DNA of 64,000 bases, taken from assembly GCF_958979055.1 (NCBI RefSeq), contig NC_084888.1, positions 7,425,501-7,489,500 of the forward strand. The letters are read 5' to 3'. Every line of letters starts with the position of its first letter. Position 1 is the stretch's first letter. The position numbers and the translations under genes are program-made. This DNA is from Alnus glutinosa. Taxonomy: Eukaryota; Streptophyta; Magnoliopsida; Fagales; Betulaceae. The notes under the pieces were generated by a model. The model did no database searches and was not told the DNA's origin. It saw nothing but the letters and a program-made list of their open reading frames with translations. This document shows, in pieces, positions 11,976-24,836 of the stretch.

Positions 11976-14900
11976 TCACCAGGGCCTTCCTTTCCCTCCA
12001 AGCCGACGTGCTAACTCAAAATCCTTTTTCACTGCAAGCAAAAGCAAATGAAACAGTTATAAATATTTTGAATGCAAGAAAGACCGACTGAAACTTTGAT
12101 GCAAACAAATCATATTTGGTATGCCACTACATGGATTACATGACATGTTGGATAATGGCATTAGCTTTAATGGACAGATAGTCCAACAAGTCCATGAGAA
12201 CATTAACAGCATCGTGGCCTGAAAAATCCCCAATTTTCATCCATTTGCTTCTAGTTTCCATAAGCATAATGGTTTCGGAAGAATATTTGATTTGAAGTAG
12301 CATCTATATTTTGCTCAGAAGATAGCAACAAATTGTTTTTGGCAGAAACCAATTATTTAAACCTTTGGACATCCATGCCTCAGAATTTAGAGAAAGCTTT
12401 AGACAGTAAATCTACAAAAAAATATTACAAGGGGAAGTAAGCTCTGATCTTTCTGAATATCTTGTAATGTTAGGTTTACTGTTTCTGTGTGAGAAAGACA
12501 TTTCATCTGACCAATTTGGAATAGATGTCTTCTGCAATCCTTTGAGCGGAATGGAAGTTTAATCAACATAAGACATACTACGATGAACATCTAGCATTTT
12601 GAAATTACTTTCCAGCACGAGATAAATGAAAGGTATAAAAAGTTCAACCTAGCATAATCTACACAAATTTCTTGTTATTATTCCAAATTATGCAAAACTT
12701 TTTGAAAAGCATTACACTATAAAACCAGTCTAGCCAAGCCAAAAGAACAAGTATTTGCAGAAAAATAACTAAAAATAAGTAGAATTTGGAGCCCTATAAA
12801 TTCAAGGAAGTTATGTTTTTCTGTGGTACACAACAACCAAAGGTTTAAAAGTGATCTGAATTTCGCAAAATACATTTCTTTAGGGGAAAAAAAGTCTTTC
12901 ATGTTTACGTATTATATTACTAAAGATTCATCCATGACCTATATATTAAAAACAAAAATGTCTCCAGTTTAACTTACTCAGAGTTACACGCTTCGCATGA
13001 ATTGCGCATAGCATTCCATCTTCAAATAAATGGACCAAAAAATCCTCTGCTGCCTACAGATACAACAAGCTAATAAGAGTTTATTGTACTAATGATTGTA
13101 ACAAGTCAGAACAGCACTGTTTTTCTTATCTAATTGAAATTTTGAAACAAAATACAAAAGTAGCTACCACAATTTGCCTGATCAGAAGTAATCATTGTTA
13201 CCAAAAGAGAGTTCCTGTGCAGTTTTCATTGTCCACATTCAGCTTTTATCTCAAATCTTAAGGGTCAGAAGCAGATAATCAAAAATATTTTTCACTACCA
13301 TTATATCTAGAACCAAAGAAGCTACGCCACAAAACTTCCATTCCATGTTAATCTATGAGTTGAAAGTACCATGGTGCATCAAGACTAAATCAATATCCAC
13401 CAGCAAAATGCCCATGGCAATTGAAAGGAGCCTAGAAAAATTCAATGATTGTATAGCCTACCCTTGGGGCCAGCCTGCTGACAAAGTCGGAGTATTACTT
13501 GATCCGTGCGCATGGGGCACTTTGCACGGATTCAAGGTTTACCCAACATGGGCGGATACACGAAATGACACTGCCTTGGAGAAGTTTCTTGTCATAAAAA
13601 AAATAAAAATAAAAATTGTACACGTGGAAGTCATCTTAGCTAGGATCAGTCAGGGATTCAATGATAGCACCAATGAGTAGGTTTTGGTGCAACATACCTA
13701 AAAGGAATGAGGGAAAAGCTCTTAGAAAAATGTAGTCTATACCAGCGATAATGATATTCCTGCAAGTAAATCTAACTAATTTGGTGATTCGACTTTATTC
13801 GCTGGAAATCCAGGACATACTAATTCTGGAGCTCCTGTTCTCCAGGAAGGGGTTTTCACTGAAACCTCCCTCTTGAGATGATATGAGAATTAAGTAGAAC
13901 ATGTGAAAAAAATGCATATAATGATGCTTGACAAAGTACTATAGATGGTTATCAAAATCAGATTTCAGATGCAAGAGAATGAAGAAAGGCCTTAAATAGG
14001 ATAGTTGTGGCATATGTAATCAAAGCATAAAAGCAACCAAAAGCCAGATTGCTTCCATATCATACTGAAGAAGCAAGCATTGCACCACAAAGGTTTCTCA
14101 GTGGCTAAGGGATAGTATAACTTCAATCCATCCACAAAAATCAATATGCAGGGTGCATGAGCTGGGATTAGGATGATATGATGATTGTCAATTTTAAATT
14201 ATCAGCACAAGGAAGCATGTTGAGGCACTGAGAGTATGATGTTAAATATTCTTAACACCACTTGATGATCAATGAACTTATTCAGGAAAATCCATTTCAT
14301 CAAAAATAAAGTGAACCAAAGGTTATTGTTATTATATAGAATGTGTGATTTCCAATTGTTACTAATCAACCTATACTAGTTATCTTTTACAATTTATCAT
14401 CGGAAATACTATTTTAGGTCAATGTAGAAAAAGTATTTGGGGCTAGTTACATTGATCCTCTTTGCTCATTGTAATAAGGCTTATTTGTTAATTACCAGTC
14501 TAAATCGGTTCATACTTATGAACTGATACGATACTGAAGAAAACACAAATTGTGCTGCTCTAGGAAATAAAACATAAGCAGAGTACCACGTCATAAGCAC
14601 CTAGCAAACAAAACATATATGAAAGAGAGGAACAAAATGGTGCTTTTCACAACACCAATTCAACAACCACATCATTTATGACAAATATCATACTCTCAAG
14701 CATATCATGTTCAAAATGCAAATACATTAGAAACTTTTATGTGCAAAGAATTCAAATATGCTTAGGATTAGGGAAACAAATAATATAATTATTTGGGAAG
14801 ACCAGAATTTGATATTAAGCAGGTATATGAGCTTCAAAATTAACCAAGAAATGGCATCCAAGCGATCATTCCCAAGACATGCAGGTCAATAATAAACTAG

Positions 14901-16801
14901 CTATATGCAGGCAGGCAAGCAACCAGGCTCACTCACTAATAAACAAGAAGAAAAATTCTTAACTACATAAGAAAAAATTTAAGTACCTCCTGTAGTGCTA
15001 CTAAAGCTTCAGCTGTCCAACGACTAACATCATGAGAGAATTGAAAGGTTATTTGTTTTACCTGCAACAAATGACAAGGATTGAGTCCATATGTCTTCAA
15101 ACTTTACTATCAAACATAATGTAATAAAATTAGTGGATACATATCAAAAAAATAAAACTAAAATTAGTGGATGCATTCCATAGAGCTTCCTGCATGAGTA
15201 TTAATTTATAAGAACAACACAAAGCAAAAAAACTCTACCCCAGATTGATCACAGTTATTTAAATCCATGCAGTTGGATTCTATAGTGCCGAGTAATGTAT
15301 CTACCAACAGTTACATAGGTCTTTTTGTTTTCTTTTTAAGTAATTTATGGAGATGGATAGATCACGAATCAGGACAATCAGGAAAAGTGATCTAACTCAA
15401 GTTGGAAGAGAGTACAGAGGTAGGAGGCCTAAAACAACGTGCCTAAAAGTAGTAACACTCATTACAATTTAATTGGGATTAAAGCTTATTTGGGTGTATT
15501 TGAGTAGTTCTTTTAACAGTTACAAGGGCTCACACACATCACCTTATAAGCGATGCATAATTTATCTCACTTATCATCAAATATAGCAAAAAGGATATTG
15601 TAAACTCTATTTCTAAATGTATATTCAAATGCAAATCATACATATGTCTATTCGTCTGAGGGCATGTCCAGGTCAGTGGGGACATGTTAATGTTCATGTA
15701 TACTACTGAGCTAATGAACTCACAACTCTAATAAAAGGAGCAGCTGGAATGAGCAGCTTCCAAGTCTTTTGGAAATGACGAATCTCACGAAGAGCCACTG
15801 TTCCTGGCCTGTAGCGTCGCTTCTTTTTCTGGCTCTGTGTTCTCGGAGCTATTTAAAATAATCAAATAATCAAATCTTGGAGCCTCACATGTCACCACTA
15901 ATTCCATTATCATCATTAAACAAGTTGGAAAAAGAAGTCAATAAATAGATTCAACAAAAACTTACTTTGTGGAGAACCCCTTTCAGTTATGTTTGAGCTT
16001 CCACCAGGAGGCTTCAAAGCATAAAAAATAAGATAATATAAGAATGAAAATAATTACACATTTGAGAGCTTTTTCAGCAAAAAAAACACAATAACCATCA
16101 AGAAGGAATGATGTAAAGAATACTGGAGTAAGAAATAAATCAACACTTACAAATTTCAAATCACCAAGAGCCGTAGAAAATGCTCAAAAGCCTCACTCGA
16201 CACCATTACTATTTGGCATTGGCCTCACACCTACCCCCCCCTCCTCCCCCCGTTTTAGTTCTCATCCTTTCAGGCAATAGCAAAAAGCATGATATTTGAA
16301 ATTCCAGCTCTATTTACTTTCCTAATAGGATGAGGAAAATATAAAGATACACCAAACTAGACGCTGCTTGGTTACTAAGGAAATAAAGGTAAAGCCACTA
16401 AAAGAAGTTTTCAAATCAAATTTAGGATCTGGGAAACTAAAACTTCCGCAAATATAACCACTCAGCTGAACTCAAAGGAACATTTCACTTCTTGCCAGCC
16501 AGAAGAATACAAAATGTTTGCACCTTTTTCCACTAAGCAAACAGAGCAAAGGAAAACATCAAACATGGCAAGAAATTAAAGCAGAGAGAGAGAGAGAGGA
16601 GAGGAGAGAGTAAGTTACCGTCTTCGGACCAGGTGATGCTGATGACGGCCTTCCAGAAACTGCGATTTCAAAGAGCCACAAAAAAAAAAAAAAAAATCAA
16701 AACCCTAACAAAGTAGATACACAAACAGATAAAGACAGAGAGAAAGAGAAATAGAGAGAACCTGATTTTTTCCTGCTAGCTGGATGTTTGATTCTCGCCA
16801 T
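11976..16801 (-). CDS. CENH3: Centromere-specific histone H3 variant CENH3
   Basis: Seven exons: 16801-16762, 16659-16619, 16011-15966, 15848-15724, 15061-14987, 13053-12978 and 12031-11976. All have GT-AG junctions and compatible phases; the 459 nt encode 152 residues. The start is [13 protein letters not shown] divergent Ser/Pro-rich tail (to about residue 55) lacks the canonical H3 tail, then comes the histone fold: [63 protein letters not shown] and the C-terminus GGKGRPW. The extended loop 1 and the W-ending tail are CENH3 traits, distinct from H3.1/H3.3. The protein replaces H3 in centromeric nucleosomes and specifies kinetochore position. Introns 5 (1.9 kb) and 6 (0.9 kb) are long, with no recognisable gene inside. 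It is near a remnant of R3-MYB exon 1, an association also remembered from Arabidopsis (HTR12 next to ETC1). Confidence 0.95.
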
Positions 16802-16905
16802 TTGATAACGAAATGGCGAGCGGTGAGTTCAACTCTCTCTCTCTCTCTCAGTCGTCTTTTTTTTTTTTTTTTTTGGGTGGTTTCCAGAGTTTATAGTTTC
16901 GGCTT

Positions 16906-16944
16906 GGCTTGGCTTGCTTTCTGCGACGCTTATCCATAGCAAAG
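16906..16944 (-). pseudogene. Remnant copy of R3-MYB exon 1
   Basis: On the minus strand this again encodes MDKRRRKQAK with the start codon in place. Thirty-two bases are identical to the first exon of the R3-MYB gene at 1153. Similarity stops after the second AAGCC unit; no exon 2 or 3 follows before CENH3 begins about 105 bp downstream. I read it as the stub of a former tandem duplicate. Confidence 0.55.
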
Positions 16945-17147
16945 TAAGCTAAAATTGACCTTAGAATACAGTGAGTATTAAGAATGGGAGAAATCTGAGA
17001 AATCAAACTTACAGAAGGCGGCGTGCGGTGGTTGTGGATGTTGGAGTTCCTCAGCGGCTTGTGGTGTTGGTGCGGCGACGCCAGATTTGGAATCCCAGAA
17101 ATGGTGACTGTCCCGTTTCGCAGGGATGTGCGTGAGGGAGAGAACAA

Positions 17148-17848
17148 CGGCTATCTACCTCCGTTGCGTCACCCGCAGTGAGTGGTTGTTGACTGTCAAT
17201 AACAGTGGCTGAGCGAAATGGGGGCCAGGTTTTTTACGCTTAGAAGAGGTCTCGAAAATGTTGAGCGGGATGTGAAATGTATTTTGAATTTCGTTTTATA
17301 ATTGGGCGTGCCACGTCACCGCGGTGGGATTCCGGGAGCAATCTCACCTTTTAGGCAAATCTCTTGGCTACCAAAGGTAGGAGAAGGAAGACTGATTAAT
17401 TTAAGGGATAAATGTATTTTTACTTGAGCCACTTCAACCCATAACATTTTAGGATAGTCTCATAAATTTTTAAGTATGTTAAAATATTAAATGACTCATC
17501 AAATTATTACTGTGTTCAAAAAAATTACCTTTTTCAATAATACCCTTATACTTTTTTAAAGAATAATTAAAAAACTGTTTTTTTAAATAATAAATTAAAA
17601 ACTTTAAAAATTAAAATTGTTCAATATATTTGTATTTATTTATTAATTAAGAGTGACACATGTCACCAACTTATTGATGCTAACGTGGCACTTAATAAAA
17701 TCTATCAAATTTTTGAACGGAATTTGACTAGAGAGAGTAATTTTGTGTTTTTGGCATACCCATGAGTTTATTTGGATACCACAAAGAATTAATTGTAAAT
17801 CGGGTAAATGACATGAACTAATTTTGCATTTTTTCCCTTTTTTTTAAA
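17148..17848. repeat. Upstream of CENH3: repeat-derived spacer
   Basis: From about 17400 the sequence belongs to a decayed foldback family. GAGTGACACATGTCACCAAC near 17650 also occurs, slightly changed, near 29112. The 17440-17600 part resembles the reverse complement of about 29350-29510. There are no coding exons. Confidence 0.45.
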
Positions 17849-18414
17849 AAAAAAAAAGTAACACATATCTTTTTCAAATTACCACTTAATTGTCAATGTC
17901 CCTCCAAACTACCAATTGTGTCAATATCCTCTCTCAAACTACCAAAACATGTCAATGCCCCACTAAGACCAACAAAAATACAAAAATGACCATGATTTTT
18001 TTTCAATAAGACAAAAATGTCCTTATAAATTCGAGAAAAAAAAAATCTATACCTAAAAAATAAATAAATTTTTAAAAAATAAAATAAAAACAAAAAAGTT
18101 TTTTTAAAAAAAAAAAACTGAAAATTATAAAAATTTAAAATTTAAAAAAATAAATAAAAAAACAAACAAACAAACAAATCAAAACAAAGAAAAGCCCTTT
18201 TTTTTTTGTACAACTTTTTGTTATTTTATATTTTTTTAAAATAATTTTTTCAGTTTTTATTTTTAATTTTAATAATTTTTATGATTGGTATTTTTGTCAT
18301 TAAGGGGGACATTGACATTTTTTTGTATTTTAGAGAGAAGATTGACACAATTTGTAGTTTGAGGAGGACATTGACAGTGATGTGGTATTTTAAGGGGGTT
18401 ATGTGTACTTTTCC
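17849..18414. mobile_element. MULE-like foldback element
   Basis: The left arm (AAAGTAACACATATC, then TTGTCAATGTCCCTCC, CAATTGTGTCAATATCC, ATGTCAATGCCCCACTAA) is mirrored on the right (TTAAGGGGGACATTGACA, AAGATTGACACAATTTG, GGAGGACATTGACA, GTTATGTGTACTTTTCC). The loop is mostly A/T homopolymer. T-rich flanks are compatible with a 9-bp duplication but are too simple to prove it. Confidence 0.6.
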
Positions 18415-18904
18415 ATTTTTTTTGTAAAATTACACTTTACCCCCTTGATGTATTTACCCATTGGCAATCTGACGTTCAATGTTTAATTTTTTGTAGATGA
18501 CTCCCCTGATGTTGTCCACTTGTTCCATGTTGGACATTCCTTCCACCCGCCCGTCATTTTGAATGGAAAAAATGTCATGTGCAACTCACGTGACCTTTTA
18601 AACAAAAATCAAGACTATTTTACCCTTTCATTTACCCTGTTTCCAACGTGGACTCTTAAATGCTTCCTTCTCTCTCCTTTATCTCTTCCTTTCTCGTTAT
18701 CCTCTCTCTCCAACCCAAACACCGCCACCACAACACCACCTTCTTCAAACTCTTTCTCTGTGTCTCTCTCTAAACTTTATCGTTAGCATAATTATGAGGT
18801 AGCAAACGCTACATGCTCAAGGGGAATGTTTTGAGCTATAGCCTTGGTGGGATGGGCTATAGTGCTTGAGTTATTTCCATTGACCTGACCAAACACTTGT
18901 TATA

Positions 18905-19176
18905 GGACGTGTTTGGTAACCAATTGCCTTTTTCACCCATTGCCTTTTTCCCATCACCAACAGTGACCGTTGGAGACAAACCTCTGCCACGCTCAGACAA
19001 ACCAGCTGCTCTTCTTTGAATTTTCCTCCCGTTGAAGCCTTGGTCCTCCCGCCCAGAAAATTCAGCTTCAGCAGAAACCATTTCCAATCAGCACAACTAA
19101 CGTGCGCCTTTCAACTCTACGCCCATCCCCTCTTCTCACCTTTTCCCTTTCGTTCTTCTCTCTGTGCAGGCCATCA
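18905..19176 (+). repeat. Left TIR of the Harbinger element
   Basis: Inverted partner of 26527-26798. Both copies can be translated over some length (EAEFSGREDQ and similar), but the frame is not a gene. Long, nearly identical TIRs of this size may carry transcription signals for both strands. Confidence 0.9.
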
Positions 19177-19591
19177 CACCATCAACCCCTCTCCAGCTCT
19201 TCTCTCTCCTGTAAATTGATCTCCTCCCTCCATATCCCCTCAGTCACAGGCGGATAAAGGCAAAGCAGGTAGGCTTATCATTTTCGAGCCAAACGCCATC
19301 CCAGCCATGCGCCTAAATTCAAACAGCGGTCAGAAATTTCTGAACGGTACGGAACCGAGAGAATCTCCAATCCTTCCTCACCTCTATCCCTTATTACCCC
19401 AACCACCAAATTAATTCCCCCTATCAACTTAGGTCGACGGAAATCTACTTACAGATCTCCCCATCACCTCCCTAGAATCTGCACTCTACACGCCCTCTGA
19501 ACGATAGGTCTCAACCATCTCTTCATCCTAGTCTGACCTCCGTATCACCAAGAGTCCTACATAACTCGAGTCTCTTGCCCTCATTTGCAGC

Positions 19592-22006
19592 ATGGGCAAG
19601 CAAAGGATCACGAGCACTACGAACGGCAGTAAGAGGGAGGGGTTACGAAGAAGCTGCCATCCGGGGTGGGCCATCAACGGGACGAAGGGGAAACGGAGTT
19701 CTGCAAGACCTAGATTCGCAGGTCCAGTCACTAGATCCCGTAGCAAGGTAAGTTCCCCTATTATGTAGGGTTTCTATTTTTGGCACGTTTCAGTGGGTGC
19801 TTGTCTTAGAGAATGGATTTTGTAGTTAATATAGATGAATTATACGTTCAGGCTTTTCATCATATCTTAAACTGCTTGTTGTGCCAAGTACTGAAACAGG
19901 ACAATTTCCTCTTGACTATGCTATTTTTAGTTTAATAGTTGAGTAAGAACAATTACAAACACAAACACAAGATCAACTTAGATTTCCCTTTCAAAACCTA
20001 TTTAATAATAACTGATGATTATCCTAAGCATTAATTATTATTATTATTGTAACACTGATTTTGAATTGTGCACCAGTATATATGTAAGCTTAAAGTTTAA
20101 AGCCTACACTGTGTCTGTGTACCATATTTTACTCATTTTATCGATATGAGAATTGCATGGTTTCCAATCTTGTTTGGTGCTGCGGTTTTGAGTGACATTT
20201 GTTCAATGTTGTTGACAGGAAAATTTATGTGATAAATGATTAAATGGTGTAAAAAGTAGCATTAAAACATGATATGTTAAAGAGTAACATTGTAAATGAT
20301 TTGTGTACCATCCTCTGTTGCACATCTGGGGCTGCCTTTTGAGTTCTATGGACTATGATTGTTGTTTTATCGTTTCTACCTGGTTTGGAGTGTGAGGAAC
20401 TTGCTGCAGTGACGGAAGTTTATAGTTTCTTGTTTAATACCTTTTTGTGTACTTAATCAAGAGGACAGAATGCAGTACTTTTTAAACTTTTCATTTAATT
20501 TTTAATTTTAGTAATCTGGTTTAAGTAGCATATAAACTTGTTAATTAAATAGGTAATTTGACCATTTAAAAAAAAGGGTCATCCGATATTCTACACCCAT
20601 TCGATTTTTTGCGAATTTGTGGTTTGCTAAAATAGGGCCATCCTATCCTGCTTTAACCTTTACTTTTATAACTTACTGTGATGCACGTAATTTTATTGGG
20701 TGGTTCTTACATATAAACTTAGGTTATATGAATGTTATAATAGACACTATCTTGCTTAAGTTTGATGACTATGCTTAGAGTTCAGATTTGTATTGGCCTT
20801 AAGTACATGACATTCAGACAGCTTGAAAATTTAATGCTATCATATTTTCAGATGTGTTAGTTCGTAGCATATTATTTAAGCTTATGATTTTCACATATAC
20901 GAAAAATGTGTTATTTCCACTCATATAGATGAACAATATCGGTACCCCCCGAAAATCTCCAAGGAAGCACCAGGCTAAGGGTTTGAGTCAGCCCAAGGCC
21001 CCACCCGCTGTATGGTCTCGGGAAAATGAGGAACACTTGATCTTCATTCTTCTAGGGCTTGCCCAAAAAGGAGTTAGGCCTTCATTCAGTAGCCACGTGA
21101 ACAAAATCACGGATGACCTCAACAATCGTATCGACAATTGTTGTTACACCACCCGACAAGTGACTAATAAAATAGGAGGCTTAAAACAATGTCACAAAGA
21201 TTTCACTATGCTCCTAAGCGGGAAGGTGGGTACAGGCTTCGGTTGGGACCACACGACAAACACGGTCACCAATAGCGATGACAAGTGGGAGCAACTGAAA
21301 TTTGTAAGTATCAACAAATTTTTTTCATATAAATTTCATATTAAATATTTCATTACAAACTAACGAATTGCTTCATGTTTTGTTTGTTTTGAAGGAGTTT
21401 GGTGCGGATAAATATTACAAATTCAAGTACAATCCGCCGCGCCTCTTCCCATTGTTGACCTCCATATTTGCGGGATCGTATGCCACGGGAGAGTTAGCCC
21501 ACGCCAGCACACAGGATCCGCCAGACACTGATGACGAACGCGGCGATGACAACCCGTTGCTTGACCTAAATAATCCATGTGCCGTGATCGACTTGGAAGA
21601 GCTTGACATGCCCCGCCCTGGCATGTCAATGCCACCAAACAAGGGTAAGCGCCGTGCAACACCCCTCAATTCCTCCCGGAGCAGCAAGCATACTGACACG
21701 ACCACTGAGGAATTGGAAGTTGGGAAAATGTCTAGTGAATGGTCGGAAATGAAGAGAGAATTTGACTTGCTTAATTGCAAGTTAAAGACAGCCAAAGGGT
21801 CATCCGCTACTAGTAAACCAGATATAATCGCAGAGGCGATGGCGGTCCTGAACGAAGTGGCGGCTGAGCATCTCGTGACGGAGGAAAATTATTGGAGGAC
21901 TGCCAATTCCTTCACCGACAGGACAAGGGCAAGGGTATTCATTGGCATGGACCCGATTAAAAGGGTGGGATGGGTCATGCGAGGGATTAATATGAAGGAT
22001 CTGTGA
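19592..22006 (+). CDS. Harbinger ORF1: Myb/SANT-like DNA-binding protein
   Basis: Exons 20929-21303 and 21395-22006 join in frame (GTAAGT donor, GAAG acceptor) and encode 328 residues. A likely N-terminal exon, 19592-19747, begins MGKQRITSTTNG, ends in AGCAAG before a GTAAGT donor and is in phase with the acceptor ATATAG at 20928. It would add 52 basic residues. The region VWSRENEEHLIFILLGLA to DDKWEQL, with spaced tryptophans, is the Myb/SANT-like domain found in plant PIF/Harbinger ORF1 proteins. The C-terminal half (MSSEWSEMKREFDLLNCKL, AEHLVTEENYWRTANSF, MDPIKRVGWVM) also resembles those proteins. Known role in the superfamily: binds subterminal DNA and is needed with the transposase for excision and nuclear entry. 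The first exon is an inference from splice signals. Confidence 0.8.
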
Positions 22007-22259
22007 TTTCGCACTTTCGTTATCTAGTTGTTGTGCTAATCCTTTAGATATTTTCAGACTATTGCTTTATGTTCTAGACATTGTCTTTATTTTAATTCCA
22101 TCGACATTTTAATTAGCACTATTTATATATGTCAGTTGTTTTTTTCTTCTTCATATTTATATATTTGTAGTACTTTTGTTTTGTTGTGTCTGGAAAATAT
22201 TTGACAGCATATGCTTTATGTTCTAATATTGGATCTGAATATTTCTCAACTATTGTCTA

Positions 22260-23795
22260 ATGAACATCAGAGCTGCCAAAATGGATAATGCTGGACCATC
22301 AAGTTTTGAAAATCCAAATTGGGAGGACGAATTGGACGCATGTTCCGATTCTGATGCATCGTGGGGTGATGAGGATGATTCAGATAGAGAATCAATAGCA
22401 TCATCGCTTGGAAGCAATGATGACGCTTTTATCAACGATCCCGAAACTGTAGAAGTTGAGTTACAGCTTGCGCAAATGTTCATCAGGATAGCTGAGTGGA
22501 AGGAACAACTTGAAGAAAGACAAAGGCGTCCTATACCTCAAAGAACATCTGAGCTAACGGGCCCTATGTGGATTTATTGGGTGTTAACAAATCCCAACCC
22601 GAGAACATGCTACGAGCGCTTTAGAATGTGGCCTGATACATATCTTGCGCTTTGTAACACATTAAAGCAGAATGGCTTCTTGCAAAGCAGTCGATATGTG
22701 AAGATCACAGAGCAAGTGGCTGTATTTTGCCTCATAATGTCACACGATTGGTCGCAGAGGGACGTGTCTGATCGGCTCCAACGATCGTTGCATACTGTGA
22801 ACGTATACTGTAAAAAGACATGCAAAGCCATTTGTAGGCTAGGTAAAACAATCATCCAACCCACGCAGACAATGAAGCCACACCATGTCGTTGCCCGAAA
22901 TGGGAACTTCTACCCATGGTTTACGGTGAGCAATGCTTTGTCATTTGTTTCGAAGTCCAGAAAATACAGCTTCGAATTAGTGCTATTAAATATCGCACTA
23001 TACTAACAAAAAATATATTAATTGCAGGAATGTATAGGTGCTATTGATGGCACGCACATTCATGTGAAGGTGCCCAGTGAGGATAACACCACGTACCGAG
23101 GTAGAAAACATACAACCACTCAAAACGTCATGTGTGTTGTAGACCTAGATCTGTGCTTCACATTTGTGTACGCTGGTTGGGAGGGGAGTGCGCACGACGC
23201 ACGAATTTTTACCATGTGTGTGAATGATCTAACACTACGCTTTCCAACCCCTAAAGAAGGTAATAGACGACACAAATACTTCATATGTAACATTTAAGAA
23301 TCCCCGTTATTGTACTTTGGATAATTACAAATTGATATTTGTACGTGATGTGCAAGTTCATTCTACTTGGTTGATTCGGGATATAGTTGCTATCGGGGGT
23401 TTTTACCGCCGTATCGACGTGAGCGCTATCATTTGGCGACATTTCAAGATGGCCAAGAACTTCCTAGGAATTTGAGGGAGCTATTCAACTATAGGCACTC
23501 GTCTCTCCGGACTGTCGTGGAACGAGCTTTTGCGGTGTTAAAGAACCGGTTTCCAATTTTAGATAAAATGCCGCCATACAAGCTACGATACCAACGCCTA
23601 TTTGTAATTGCGTGCTGCACTTTGCATAACTTTATTAGGAAATATAACGGGATGACAGATCCATTGTTTCGGAAGGCTTTGCTGAAACTGAACCCCTGGG
23701 TTGATGTTGATGATCGGCAGGAATTGGGATTGGCGGAAAACGTTGCGAACGACCGGACCAATCAGATGGTAGTGCTGTTTATATGGGGAAAGTGA
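22260..23795 (+). CDS. PIF/Harbinger DDE transposase (DDE_Tnp_4), possibly frameshifted
   Basis: Exon 1 (22260-22925) and exon 2 (23028-23259) join in frame at WFT/ECIGAIDGTH. Catalytic residues are visible: first Asp in IGAIDGTHIHV (residue 229), second Asp in GSAHDARIF (residue 279), and the Glu in RTVVERAFAVLKNRF from the third exon (about 23357-23795). The N-terminus is acidic, followed by a helix-turn-helix-like stretch (VSDRLQRSLHTVNVYCKKTC). The start could be the Met at 22260 or the one at 22281. With the canonical GT (23260) and AG (23356) signals the third exon is read out of frame. Either another splice site is used or a small indel has broken the gene near YLVDSGYS. The enzyme would cut and join the element's ends in the nucleus. 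Confidence 0.85.
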
Positions 23796-24149
23796 GGGAT
23801 GCAATGGCTTTAAGTATGTGGAGTCACGTTTAAGCCATTCTCCATTATTGGGTTGTATTTGTGGGGATGATGTTTCTAAAAATCCCATGCTTTTAGAATT
23901 CACTTGTAAGTTTCGAATGAAGAGTATGCTCATTTCAGACCATATGTATTTTTCTTATAAAATTCAGTCTATGGCTTCTACTCCCTTTGTCTCCTATAAT
24001 TCTTGCAATATATTTCATTTTTAGAAGAGTTTACTCTATATATAAATACACGAACTTGGTAATTATGGCATCACCCCGCTATGAAGCAAACCCAAAATGT
24101 ACAAGGGCATATTCACCAACAATGGTTGAATTTCGAGTAGTATGCGTTA

Positions 24150-24685
24150 GACAAATTTAATAAGTGTTATGAGAGTTTTTATTTAATTTCTTAAACTCTC
24201 ATCGCACTTGTAATTACTTAATATATTAAAATTGCTTAATTTTTTATTTATCATGATTCGACACCATCTAAACAAACTGAGTGATGAAATTGAAAAATAT
24301 TGAAAGATAAATATATTAAATAGGTGCTAGACAAATTTAATAAGTGTTAGGAGAGTTTTTATTTAATTTCTCGAACTCTCATCGCACTTGTAATTACTTT
24401 CTGAAATTAAAATTGCTTAATTTTTTATTTTGAATGGTTCGACACCATCTAAACAAACTGAGTGATGAAATTGACAAATATTGAAAGATAAATATATTAA
24501 ATAGGTGATAGACAAATTTAATAAGTGTTAGGAGAGTTTTTATTTAATTTCTTAAACTCTCATCGCACTTGTAATTACTTTCTAAAATTAAAATTGCTTT
24601 TCTTTTTATTTTGAATGATTCGACACCATCTAAACAAACTGAGATGAAATTGACAAATATTGAAAGATAAATATATTAAATAGCA
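24150..24685 (+). repeat. Three tandem copies of a ~180-bp unit inside the Harbinger element
   Basis: The word ACAAATTTAATAAGTGTTA starts at 24151, 24331 and 24512, so the period is 180-181 bp. Copies differ by a few substitutions and small indels. Each unit contains a foldback (AAGTGTTAGGAGAGTTT with AAACTCTCATCGCACTT). It sits between the transposase and GRF genes and could be their shared 3' region. Confidence 0.85.
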
Positions 24686-24836
24686 TATATAAAGTTCATA
24701 GAATTGTTTACAAAAATGGCGACAATTCTAAAAAGACAAGTTAACTTCATACAGGAAACTAGTACAGCCAAACTTCTTAAAATAATTGTCATTTTAACAT
24801 CAACTTGGTACTGCTAGGTCCACTAAAACCACTAAA

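Noticed and set aside
13345..13680. A 111-codon plus frame in CENH3 intron 5
   Set aside because: No known motif and opposite to the gene; some codon-like text but nothing supportable.
16848..17147. A 99-codon minus frame containing MDKRRRKQAK
   Set aside because: Only the short exon-1 remnant is meaningful; the rest is low-complexity and not conserved.
18857..19219. Open frames in both TIRs translating to the same peptides
   Set aside because: They are the two copies of the Harbinger TIR. The forward frames begin at TTG, and the sequence is repeat, not gene.
19528..19746. Minus-strand frame opposite the first Harbinger exon
   Set aside because: The plus strand gives an ATG-led exon with a GTAAGT donor in phase with ORF1; the minus frame is its shadow.
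24150..24685. CRISPR-like array
   Set aside because: Whole 180-bp units repeat in tandem without unique spacers, and the genome is nuclear plant DNA.
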